Positions 9,982-17,795 of a stretch of 64,000 nt of DNA are shown one piece after another (positions within the stretch are counted from its first letter, which is position 1; every line of letters begins with the position of its first letter). The notes beneath the pieces were generated by a model. It saw only the letters and a program-made list of their open reading frames with translations, was not told the DNA's origin and did not search any database. The translations under genes and the position numbers were made by a program. This DNA is from Prevotella sp. (GTDB lineage Bacteria; Bacteroidota; Bacteroidia; Bacteroidales; Muribaculaceae): the NCBI GenBank assembly GCA_023662865.1, contig JAMPIK010000002.1:1-64000 (forward strand). The letters are read 5' to 3'.

Positions 9982-10675
9982 ATTCTTTTTCGGATTTAAT
10001 GTTATGCCGCAAAGTTCGCCATAAGCCGAAACCCTGCTGAGGTATTCCTCAGGTAGTTCCCTGTTTTTTTAAGACACGTTAAGATTTGGTGGTGGCTATC
10101 CATACTCCTTTTGAAAGAGTATAGAGGTCAGTCTGCCAGTCCGTTATAACGGATTGACATGACGGTGTGTGTCGTTAAAAATTCAGGGATAAATCCAATA
10201 AGGCGAGATTAATGGTCTATCAGGAAATGTCATGACTTATATCCTGAAAATGCCCAATCGGTTATCATGGGGAAAGCCCGGCACCGTATCGGATTCGATA
10301 TAGAAACAACCGGAATATGGCTGTTTGTTTCCGACAAATTTCCAAGTTGGGAAATGTTGGGAAACTTCATTGAAATATCGGGAACCCGCTGACAGACAGT
10401 AATCTTTTTCGCCACAGAGATGGTTACACGTTCAAAGCGTAAGACAGGCGAATGCCTCATACGCTTTACTCAAAATCCCAGCCGAAATATAGATACCGGC
10501 GACCCGCAGTCCGGAATGTGGGCCACCCTCTCTGTATTCGGTCAAGTCACCCACTAATTCCGTTAAAAGATGAAAAGAACATACACAATCCGTGGTGATT
10601 CTATATTACCACAATGGGCAGATACACCCTCGAAAAGCAATAAATTTACGTTTCCGTATTTGACATACCAAAGAG
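9982..10675. other. Control region between divergent element genes
   Basis: About 690 bp lie between the minus-strand element operon and a plus-strand HTH gene. It holds short palindromes, including CCGTTATAACGG near 10140 and a TTTCCAAGTTGGGAAA-type operator-like repeat near 10342-10357. A 76-codon minus-strand frame (10230-10460) lacks family features and is not called. A promoter and operator region is likely, but I cannot assign boxes with confidence. Confidence 0.4.
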
Positions 10676-10975
10676 ATGCCTATGGCAAAGCAAAACGGAG
10701 AATCGACTGATAGAGATATTCTAAACAGAATACTCTCAATCCTCGAAAAACAAGGAAAACCCTGTGAAAACTCTCTTAAAAATAGGGTGTATGATAATCA
10801 GGCGATAATGGAATTACTCAATATCAAACATAAGTATCTTAAAATGCTCCGTGATAAAGGATTTCTTGGATATTCCAGATGCGGAGACAAATACTGGTAC
10901 TCTCAATCCGATGTGGATCTTTTTCTCAGTCGGTTCCATTATGAGGCTTTTGCCACTCCATTATCTTCCGTATAA
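10676..10975 (+). CDS. Helix-turn-helix DNA-binding protein
   Basis: The 99-residue product has an N-terminal amphipathic helix (about 12-28) and an excisionase/MerR-like domain (about 42-90: YDNQAIMELLNIKHKYLKML, then GFLGYSRCGDKYWYSQSDVDLFL). The Met at 10682 is an equally good start; a purine-rich AAAGAG precedes the first ATG. It converges on the integrase gene and is separated from it by a terminator hairpin. Small HTH proteins beside an integrase are usually recombination directionality factors or regulators of the element. Confidence 0.7.
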   Translation: MPMAKQNGESTDRDILNRILSILEKQGKPCENSLKNRVYDNQAIMELLNIKHKYLKMLRDKGFLGYSRCGDKYWYSQSDVDLFLSRFHYEAFATPLSSV

Positions 10976-10977
10976 AT

Positions 10978-11017
10978 AAAAAACAGTTGACTCACAATCG
11001 GGTCAACTGTTTTTTTA
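10978..11017. terminator. Bidirectional terminator between HTH gene and integrase
   Basis: A perfect 10-bp inverted repeat, AACAGTTGAC (10982-10991) and GTCAACTGTT (11002-11011), has a run of A before it and a run of T after it. It therefore forms an intrinsic terminator for both converging genes. Confidence 0.85.
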
Positions 11018-11032
11018 TGGATAATAATATGT

Positions 11033-12388
11033 TTATAATCTAAACGAGGATAAACCAGAAAGTCTGTTAAGTTCAGTGGACAAAGTTTCAGGAAGAAAAC
11101 GAGCATACACTTTCTCCGTTATATCTGTGCTTCCATGACCGAGAAGACGGCTGACAACAGACATAGAAAGGCCTTCATTCAAGGCATAAACGGCGAATGT
11201 ATGTCTCGCAACGTGCATAGTCAGCGGGAAACTAAGCTCCAGTTCCTCTCCCACAACAGTCAAGGACTGGTTAATACTTCTTGTCGCCGTATTTCTGACT
11301 TTATATAATGCCTCATCATCATCTATATCCAGATTCTCTTTTACAAGGTTGAATACAAATTTGGAATCCCCGTTTTTCTCTTTCCATGCTTCAAGTAATT
11401 CAATAGCCGGGTCAGACAACGGAATTATATGGCGTTTCCCTGTCTTAATCATGACCTTTCTTAATTCTTTTTTCTTCAAATCGACATTAGTCCATTGAAG
11501 CGTCATAATATCTACGACTCGAAGACCGCAAGCGTGAAAGGCGAAAAGAAACATTTCGATATATTCCTTACGACGGGGTTCCTTACAATGATGGTAGTAT
11601 TCTATCAACTTTGCCAATTCTTCTTGCGAAAGGCTCTTGCCATCATAAGAAGACTCATCACCGGATAGATTAGGCTTGACTGCAATACGCATGTCTTGTA
11701 TTCTCGCATTTAATGCCGCATCTATTATATGTAGTTCTGCGGCATAAGCACAGGCTTTGAGAATAGGGGTCAGAGCATGGTTGATGGTGTGGTCGCTATT
11801 CTGTTTTATTTCACGACGCCATTCTATATATTCTTCAAGCAGCTCAATAGAAATCTCTCCAAGATAGATTCCATCGGATTTATATGTTCCACGTTCTTTT
11901 GAACGCAGGAACTCCTTAAACATATTCATGCCGCTTTTCCCGTTTTCATAGCGACTACGGCCGATACGGTTTCGGGAATATTCGGAATCCAGCCTGTCAG
12001 TAACGAACTCAACAAAGTCCTTACCGTTATCTTTCCTTACGGCAACAGGCTTTTCAAGAAGGAAGCCATCTATGACTTCTTCCGTTATTTGATGCGGATT
12101 GTTTTGGGCAAATTCGGCAAGTAAAGAATCTGTCCTTTCTACTCTGGCAAGTAATACACTGTTGATGCGCTTGGACTCCGAGCCGTAGGATGGGCGAACA
12201 CCACCGCGCCCGGCGTGAAGATTCTGGTTCCAGTCTGCAATCTTCACGAAGATATTGGTAGTGCGTCGGATCACCTTACGGTTCCAAGTATATTCTATGT
12301 CCACCGGATAAGCCTTGTTCTTATCCGGATTTTTTGGTGTCCTGAGACGGTATTTCCCTAATGGGTATAATCTCTTTGTCCTTCCCAT
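11033..12388 (-). CDS. Site-specific tyrosine recombinase (integrase)
   Basis: A full-length integrase of 451 residues. The N-terminal arm-binding domain (about 10-110) and SAM-like core-binding domain (about 120-235) precede a complete catalytic domain. The catalytic set is visible: Arg290 (CGLRVVD), His392 and Arg395 (HVARH), His418 (LLGHGS) and the nucleophile Tyr428 (EKVYARF). It should recombine the ends of the 1.2-12.5 kb element with the chromosome. Copies of ACAAACAAA occur just upstream of its start (12396-12546), as expected for arm-type binding sites. The gene is intact, unlike the helicase of the same element. Confidence 0.93.
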   Translation of the reverse strand: MGRTKRLYPLGKYRLRTPKNPDKNKAYPVDIEYTWNRKVIRRTTNIFVKIADWNQNLHAGRGGVRPSYGSESKRINSVLLARVERTDSLLAEFAQNNPHQITEEVIDGFLLEKPVAVRKDNGKDFVEFVTDRLDSEYSRNRIGRSRYENGKSGMNMFKEFLRSKERGTYKSDGIYLGEISIELLEEYIEWRREIKQNSDHTINHALTPILKACAYAAELHIIDAALNARIQDMRIAVKPNLSGDESSYDGKSLSQEELAKLIEYYHHCKEPRRKEYIEMFLFAFHACGLRVVDIMTLQWTNVDLKKKELRKVMIKTGKRHIIPLSDPAIELLEAWKEKNGDSKFVFNLVKENLDIDDDEALYKVRNTATRSINQSLTVVGEELELSFPLTMHVARHTFAVYALNEGLSMSVVSRLLGHGSTDITEKVYARFLPETLSTELNRLSGLSSFRL

Positions 12389-12395
12389 AGGCCGT

Positions 12396-12566
12396 TATTT
12401 GTTTGTACTTTTACGATATTCCCACATGTCTGCAAAGGTAGTGAATTATATACAAACAAAACGGAAAAATCGGGGCAAATGTTGTATTTTACACAAACAA
12501 ATTCGGCTATTTTAGACCATAAAACACCAGCCATACAAACAAATTCTAATTGCTTATATGGCTGGT
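12396..12566. repeat. Att-like region with repeated ACAAACAAA sites
   Basis: The 12-mer ACAAACAAATTC occurs twice in direct orientation (12493-12504 and 12535-12546), 42 bp apart. A shorter ACAAACAAA copy lies at about 12452, and an inverted copy (TTTGTTTGT) at about 12399-12407, next to the integrase start. A 10-bp inverted repeat, ACCAGCCATA (12526-12535) and TATGGCTGGT (12557-12566), encloses the second copy. It may also serve as terminator for the DUF2795 gene. Position and layout suggest the right end of the element. Confidence 0.55.
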
Positions 12567-12595
12567 AATCAGTATGTTGCGTGTAAATTTGAGTC

Positions 12596-12817
12596 TTAAT
12601 ACTCGTCCTCGTTGAAGAAGAAGTCGTCTTTGGAGGGGTAGTCGGGCCAGATGTCTTCTATGCTTTCGTAGGTGTCGCCTTCGTCTTCTATCTCTTGGAG
12701 GTTTTCTATTACTTCCATGGGGGCTCCGGAACGCATGGCGTAGTCTATGAGTTCTTCACGCGTGGCGGGCCAGGGTGCGTCTTCAAGTTTTGATGCAAGT
12801 TCAAGTGTCCAGTACAT
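12596..12817 (-). CDS. DUF2795 domain protein
   Basis: The 73-residue acidic protein begins MYWTLELASKLEDAPWPATREEL and ends in an FFFNEDEY tail, as conserved DUF2795 proteins of Bacteroidota do. It is a single small helical domain with no catalytic motif. It is the first chromosomal gene beyond the integrated element, and its 3' end faces the att-like repeats. The function is unknown. Confidence 0.85.
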   Translation of the reverse strand: MYWTLELASKLEDAPWPATREELIDYAMRSGAPMEVIENLQEIEDEGDTYESIEDIWPDYPSKDDFFFNEDEY

Positions 12818-12956
12818 TGTTATCTATGTTTATTTGTTTGCTTTTGTGGAAAATTTGCGCGAAATTAGTGTTTTTTCTTTGTCTACACAAATTTTCCGTT
12901 CTGTTTTTATCACTATTTTTTCAGAAAACACTTCGGGTGTTTCCGAAATTTTTTGT

Positions 12957-14195
12957 TCAGCCTTTCTCTACGGCGGGGCCGGAGAGTTCAGGGGCTATGC
13001 GCCTAGACATGAATGCGAAGATTACGGTTATGATTACCAGGCCGGTATATACAAATACCGTGGAGTGCAGTATGTCGCCGAGTCCGGTGAGTGGGGTGGC
13101 TATCGCTCCGAAGATGTAGCCCATTACTCCCAGTATTGCGGAGGCGCGTCCGGCATTGGCTCTGCCTTCGTTCATCGCCAGGGTGTTGCTCATAGTGAAT
13201 ATCAATCCGAGGCAAAAGAGCATAAGGCAGTTGAGCACTTCATACAGCAGGAATGAGTCAATGTGCCATAGGGCAAAGGCCTGACCTACAATTACAACGC
13301 CCAAGCCCCATGAGCCGTATACTCCGGCCTTTTTCAGAATTTCAAACTTCAAGGCTGTCAGCGAGCCTGCCACTACGAACAGCGCGTTGAAGCCCATATA
13401 CAGGCCAAAAACTATGTCGGAATATCCGTAATGGGTCTGAATTATGAATGGTGCGGAGGCTATGTAAGCGAACAGCAGTCCCAGTGCCGCCCCTTTCAGC
13501 ATTACGTGAGTCATGAATTTGTATTGCTTGAACAGCGAGCCGTATCCCTCAAATGTGGAGATGAGGGAGCCTTTGGCTCGGCGGTCGGGGGGGAGTGTCT
13601 CTTTTACTCGTGTATTGACAAGGAGCATTAGTAATGCCATGGCTGTGAGGAAGATAAATATGCTTCTCCAGCCGAAAAGATGTGCGAACAGACCGCCGAG
13701 CACCGGGGCGGAGGCGGGAGCCACTCCGTTTATGGCGCCGGTCAGAGCCATGATTTTGGCCAAAGCTCTGCCGGAGCTCACGTCTGCCGGCATGGTGCGT
13801 GCGAGGAAGTAGCCGGTGCTGGCTCCTATGCCTTGTACCAATCTGCACGCTATAAAGTACCATATATTCGGGGAGAATATACTTGCCGTACCACCAACGG
13901 CGAAAATAATCATGCCTGCATTCAGTACTCCTTTGCGTCCGTATTTGTCGCTTATCGGGCCGAAAACAATCTGGCCTATGCCCAGGCCTATCATGCCGAA
14001 CGAAAGGCCAAGCTGCACGGTGGAGACGGAGCAGCCGAAGGCGTGTGTCATCTCAGGGAGTGCAGGTATGTACATGTCGTTCACAAAAGAGCCGAACATA
14101 CTCAACAGTACCATAAAGAGAATGAAGAACCAGTAATAAGACGGACTCATACCGGCATATTTATCGTTTGCGAGAGTAGTGGAAGTGTTGTTCAT
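12957..14195 (-). CDS. Bcr/CflA-type MFS drug-resistance transporter
   Basis: About 412 residues with roughly 12 membrane segments. After the N-terminal segment SPSYYWFFILFMVLLSMF comes FVNDMYIPALPEM, the signature of the Bcr/CflA (DHA1) drug:H+ antiporters. The loop motif GPISDKYGRKGVL (motif A) and LVQGIGASTGYFLARTM follow. The frame is open to 14285, but residues before MNNTSTTLAND are not transporter-like, so I start at 14195. It probably exports drugs or metabolites across the inner membrane. It is divergent from ogt, with about 120 bp between them for the two promoters. Confidence 0.88.
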   Translation of the reverse strand: MNNTSTTLANDKYAGMSPSYYWFFILFMVLLSMFGSFVNDMYIPALPEMTHAFGCSVSTVQLGLSFGMIGLGIGQIVFGPISDKYGRKGVLNAGMIIFAVGGTASIFSPNIWYFIACRLVQGIGASTGYFLARTMPADVSSGRALAKIMALTGAINGVAPASAPVLGGLFAHLFGWRSIFIFLTAMALLMLLVNTRVKETLPPDRRAKGSLISTFEGYGSLFKQYKFMTHVMLKGAALGLLFAYIASAPFIIQTHYGYSDIVFGLYMGFNALFVVAGSLTALKFEILKKAGVYGSWGLGVVIVGQAFALWHIDSFLLYEVLNCLMLFCLGLIFTMSNTLAMNEGRANAGRASAILGVMGYIFGAIATPLTGLGDILHSTVFVYTGLVIITVIFAFMSRRIAPELSGPAVEKG

Positions 14196-14319
14196 AGTAA
14201 ATAAGAGTGTGTCTGTTTGTAGAACAACCGTTGCAGCATGCGAGTTCATTTGGCCGACTGCGATAAATTCACTAATTTTGTTCACACCTTGCCAACTATT
14301 AGGATAACAGCGACTTTGA

Positions 14320-14853
14320 ATGAAAACAATAAAAATTACACGCTATAGGTCTCCGGCCGGAGATATGATTCTCGGCTCTTTGGGGGGTAAGCTCTGCTTG
14401 TGCGATTGGGCTGTTGAGAAACGCTGCGGCGCGATTGACCGCCGTGTATGCCGACATCTCAATGCCGAATATGAGGAGGGCTCTTCGGATATAATCAGGC
14501 TTGCAACAGCGCAACTTGATGAATATTTCGCCGGGGAGCGCAAGGAGTTTTCCATATCATTGATTTTTAGCGGATCTCCGTTTCAGTGCCGCGTTTGGGC
14601 TGCATTGATGAAAATACCTTATGGAGTCACCATATCCTACGCAGAACAGGCACGGCTCATCGGCAATCCGAGGGCAGTGCGAGCCGTAGCTTCTGCCAAT
14701 GCTGCAAATCCGATTTCAATATTTGTGCCGTGTCATCGGGTAATTGGCAGCAACCGCAAGCTCACGGGGTATGGCGGGGGATTGGATGTCAAGCAGAAGC
14801 TTCTTGAGCTTGAAGGGCGAGATTTACAGTTATTCGGAGTCACTGTTTTCTGA
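14320..14853 (+). CDS. ogt: Methylated-DNA--protein-cysteine methyltransferase
   Basis: A 177-residue suicide repair enzyme that moves the alkyl group from O6-methylguanine to its own cysteine. The acceptor is Cys138 in FVPCHRVIGS. The preceding RAVASANAANP segment and the HTH-like YGVTISYAEQARLIGNPRAV are typical of the Ogt/MGMT C-terminal domain, and the N-terminal ribonuclease-like domain (1-80) is present. It is a single gene, tail-to-tail with the AEC transporter gene. A weak hairpin (CAACCCGCG/CGCGAGTTG, about 14862-14884) lies between the two stops. Confidence 0.92.
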   Translation: MKTIKITRYRSPAGDMILGSLGGKLCLCDWAVEKRCGAIDRRVCRHLNAEYEEGSSDIIRLATAQLDEYFAGERKEFSISLIFSGSPFQCRVWAALMKIPYGVTISYAEQARLIGNPRAVRAVASANAANPISIFVPCHRVIGSNRKLTGYGGGLDVKQKLLELEGRDLQLFGVTVF

Positions 14854-14924
14854 AACAGCAGCAACCCGCGCCGGGACGCGAGTTGCAGTTTGTTCTCTAT
14901 AATTATCGTACTCACCGAAAGGGG

Positions 14925-15881
14925 CTATACGCACAAGTCGGTGAGCCACATCCAAAGCGGACACATACCCATAAACAAAATCATGGAGATTGTCAGCGAA
15001 GAGGTACCGGTTGCCACGTATTGGTCGTATTCATCGGCAATGATGATACCGGAGAATGCCGGCGGAAGGGCATTTGCGCAAACCAACATTTTCAGGTTCA
15101 TCGGGTCCATCTTGAACAGGATACCCAGCAGCAGTGTGAATGCCGGCATGAGACCCAGTTTGAGGATAGTACCGAGGATTGCCTGCCAATTGACTACAAT
15201 CTTCACGGCGCTAAGTGTGATACCGGCGCTGAAGACGGCCATTGAGGCGTTGGCTTTTGCCAAAAGGTCAAAGGACGGGCTTGCCCATTTAGGCCATGGA
15301 ATACCTATAATTACCCAAACTACGGCGAGGATAGGCGCCCATGCTACCGGCTGACACAGCGCGTGTATCACCGGTTTGTACCAGGGTTCTTTATTGCCGG
15401 AGTTCTTGGCATCTGCGGAGTTAAGCAGCGACAAGCCTACCGGAATACCGATTGCGTTGACCACGATACCTACAATGGCCACCACGAGTGCCACGCTCGG
15501 ATTGGTGCCGAAGATAGGTTCAAGTACAGCAAAACCCAAGAAGCCGATAGTAGGAGAGCCGGAAATCAATGCCATGATGGCACCGTCAGCTCCGTTGTTT
15601 TTCTTAAAGCAATAAGTGTAAATGAAGTAAACAAGCATGAAGCAGACCATAATGGAAATCAACGACACTATGGTGAGCTTTATATCCTTGACAAGCATTT
15701 CGCGGCTTGCCTGTGCGATAGAGACGAACAGGGCGGCCGGGAGGGCGAAGTCAAGCACAACCTTGTTAAACTTCTTTGCGTCGTCACCAGAGAAGGCGCC
15801 TTTCTTACCGGCGAAGAAGCCGAGAAGCATGACCACCAGAATTGGGACAATTGCGTAAATCAAAATATGACCGATGTTCAT
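14925..15881 (-). CDS. AEC family transporter in the oxalate operon
   Basis: The 318-residue protein has about ten hydrophobic segments in the auxin-efflux-carrier fold (two five-helix halves). The GFFAGKKGAFSGDDAKKFNKVVLDFALPAALF start and the second-half CANALPPAFSGIIIADEY are typical. It is the third gene of a minus-strand group after frc and oxc. In E. coli the same trio is yfdW (Frc), yfdU (Oxc) and yfdV (AEC), so a role in carrying oxalate, formate or a related carboxylate is inferred from context only. No OxlT-type MFS antiporter lies in the operon. An 87-bp gap with a strong hairpin separates it from oxc. Confidence 0.85.
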   Translation of the reverse strand: MNIGHILIYAIVPILVVMLLGFFAGKKGAFSGDDAKKFNKVVLDFALPAALFVSIAQASREMLVKDIKLTIVSLISIMVCFMLVYFIYTYCFKKNNGADGAIMALISGSPTIGFLGFAVLEPIFGTNPSVALVVAIVGIVVNAIGIPVGLSLLNSADAKNSGNKEPWYKPVIHALCQPVAWAPILAVVWVIIGIPWPKWASPSFDLLAKANASMAVFSAGITLSAVKIVVNWQAILGTILKLGLMPAFTLLLGILFKMDPMNLKMLVCANALPPAFSGIIIADEYDQYVATGTSSLTISMILFMGMCPLWMWLTDLCV

Positions 15882-15925
15882 AACAGTGTGTTTTTAATAA
15901 GTAAATAAAATAAGATTGCTTGGTT

Positions 15926-15955
15926 CATACCGACTGCATTACGGCAGTCGGTATG
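15926..15955 (-). other. Intercistronic hairpin between oxc and the AEC gene
   Basis: A perfect 12-bp inverted repeat, CATACCGACTGC (15926-15937) and GCAGTCGGTATG (15944-15955), with a 6-nt loop. It starts 13 bp after the oxc stop in the direction of transcription. No immediate U-run follows, so partial termination or 3' end protection of the frc-oxc message is more likely than full termination. Confidence 0.6.
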
Positions 15956-15968
15956 AATAAAATGATGG

Positions 15969-17705
15969 TCAGACAGTATAGTCTACGAGCGGGGCGGGGT
16001 TCAGGTAGCCGATGTGGCCGCTTTCCTTGCCGGAGTCGGCAGCGAGCTGCACATCAATCAAGGTCGGTTTTTTGGACGCGATGGCCTCTGTCATGGCCTT
16101 TTCAAGTTCATCGGGAGTCTGCACATAATATGTCTGTGCACCGAAAGCATCGCCCATCTTGTCGTAACGTGCGTGGATGTCAAGGGTTGTAGGAGCGGGA
16201 TCCGTACCACCGCCGGGGTTGACGCCGATACCGTTGTAGATACCGCCGTTGTTGAATATAACTACGGTACAGGGCAGGTTGAAGCGGCAAATGGTACTGA
16301 AGTCCATACCGGAGAATCCGAATGCGGAGTCACCCATTACGGCCACCACGCTCTTGCCGGTAGCAACGGCAGCACCGATAGTCGAGCCGATACCCATACC
16401 CATGATTGCCCATGTGGCGCAGTCTACACGGTGACGCGGCAGAGCCATGTTTACGGTGTCGCGAGTATCATCAAGAGTATTGGCACCCTCGTTGATAAGA
16501 ATTACATCGGGGTTGGCTTCAAGCACTTTCTTCACGGCTGTCAGTGCACCCCAGTGAGTCATAGGCATAAGATTGGCTTGTTCGGTAAGACGTGCGGCAA
16601 ACTTGGTATCTGCTTCTTTGGAATGAGCTGCGAGTGCCGGCAACCAAGCCGGGTCGGTACTCATAGTCTTGCCTTCCATAGCTTTCAAGATTGCATTCAT
16701 GGACTCGGCGATATCACCTACTACCGGGGCGGCGATAGGCACATTTACGTCAATTTCGGTAGGTTCTACATCTACCTGTATGAACTTCATGTTAGGATTC
16801 CACTTGCCGCGTCCGAAGGACTGCATCCAGTTGAGTCGGGCGCCCACAATAAGCACTGCATCAGACTGTTCCATAATCATGGAGCGGCATGAAATTGCGG
16901 AAAGTTCGCCATCGTCAGGCAACACGCCCTTTGCCATTGATGTGGGCAGATAAGGAATCTTGTAAGTCTCGACGAGTTTCTTGAGTTGGTCTTCCACACC
17001 GGCGTAAGCGGCACCTTTACCGATAAAGATTGCCGGGTGTTTAGCCTTGGTAAGAATATCCACGGCACGCTCCACTGATTCGGGATTAGGCACAGTCGGA
17101 GTGTAAAGGTCTACGGGTGTGTAGAAAAGCTTCTCAATGTCGGCGGCATTAACGATTTCACCGAGAGCCGGGGTGGTCATATCGATATATACACCGCCGG
17201 GGCGACCGCTCACTGCGGCACGGTAAGCACGAGCCACTGCCGAGGGTATATCCTTGGCGTGATAACAACGGAACGCAGCTTTGACGAAAGGTTTGGCAGT
17301 GTTGAATTGATCAAGTTGCTCGTAAGTACCCATATTCATATCCACCATGTGCGGGTCTGATGCACCGGAGATTTGAATCATCGGGTAGCAGTTTACGGTT
17401 GCATTGGTTGTAGCGGTAAGGCCGTTGAGGAAGCCCAGGGAAGACACGGTGAGCAATACGCCCGGTTTGCGGGTAAGATAGCCGTGGGTTGCGGCGGCCA
17501 TACCGGCCTGCTGCTCAAAGCGGAAGTTTACGAAGCGGATACCTACTTTTTGCATGGCGTAGGCAGCCTCAGTCACCGGGATACCAATCAGACCGTAGCA
17601 TGTGTCAAGCCCCATTCTTTTCAGAGATTCCGCCAATACATACATACCGGTCACTTGTTCGGGAAATTTCGGCGTATTGGCCGTATTGGGTGTTGTGTTG
17701 TTCAT
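15969..17705 (-). CDS. oxc: Oxalyl-CoA decarboxylase
   Basis: A 578-residue ThDP-dependent enzyme that decarboxylates oxalyl-CoA to formyl-CoA and CO2 in the cytoplasm. Glu64 in FRFEQQAGMAAATHGY is the expected cofactor-activating glutamate. LTVSSLGFLNGLTATTNA follows. The C-terminal ThDP/Mg motif runs from GDSAFGFSGM (about 456) to NNGGIYNG. Length and motif spacing match oxalyl-CoA decarboxylases and not acetolactate synthases. It lies 90 bp after frc on the same strand, so the two consecutive steps of oxalate catabolism are co-transcribed. A strong hairpin is present in the gap on each side. Confidence 0.95.
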   Translation of the reverse strand: MNNTTPNTANTPKFPEQVTGMYVLAESLKRMGLDTCYGLIGIPVTEAAYAMQKVGIRFVNFRFEQQAGMAAATHGYLTRKPGVLLTVSSLGFLNGLTATTNATVNCYPMIQISGASDPHMVDMNMGTYEQLDQFNTAKPFVKAAFRCYHAKDIPSAVARAYRAAVSGRPGGVYIDMTTPALGEIVNAADIEKLFYTPVDLYTPTVPNPESVERAVDILTKAKHPAIFIGKGAAYAGVEDQLKKLVETYKIPYLPTSMAKGVLPDDGELSAISCRSMIMEQSDAVLIVGARLNWMQSFGRGKWNPNMKFIQVDVEPTEIDVNVPIAAPVVGDIAESMNAILKAMEGKTMSTDPAWLPALAAHSKEADTKFAARLTEQANLMPMTHWGALTAVKKVLEANPDVILINEGANTLDDTRDTVNMALPRHRVDCATWAIMGMGIGSTIGAAVATGKSVVAVMGDSAFGFSGMDFSTICRFNLPCTVVIFNNGGIYNGIGVNPGGGTDPAPTTLDIHARYDKMGDAFGAQTYYVQTPDELEKAMTEAIASKKPTLIDVQLAADSGKESGHIGYLNPAPLVDYTV

Positions 17706-17736
17706 AATAAGTTCAGTTTAAAGGTTAATATGAAAT

Positions 17737-17764
17737 CGGGGGACGGGTTCTCTTCCGTCCCCCG
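17737..17764 (-). other. Intercistronic hairpin between frc and oxc
   Basis: A 10-bp GC-rich stem, CGGGGGACGG (17737-17746) and CCGTCCCCCG (17755-17764), encloses an 8-nt loop. It lies 31 bp after the frc stop, and the oxc ATG follows about 30 nt later on the message. It may tune the Frc:Oxc ratio through RNA processing or stability. Confidence 0.6.
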
Positions 17765-17795
17765 GCAATAAGTGTAATTCTATAAAAACGTCAGC

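Noticed and set aside
10230-10460. 76-codon minus-strand frame in the element control region
   Set aside because: No recognisable features, no coupling and unusual composition; more likely regulatory DNA.
12957-14195. MFS transporter as part of the oxalate system (OxlT-like)
   Set aside because: Its motifs match Bcr/CflA drug exporters, and ogt lies between it and the oxalate operon on the other strand.
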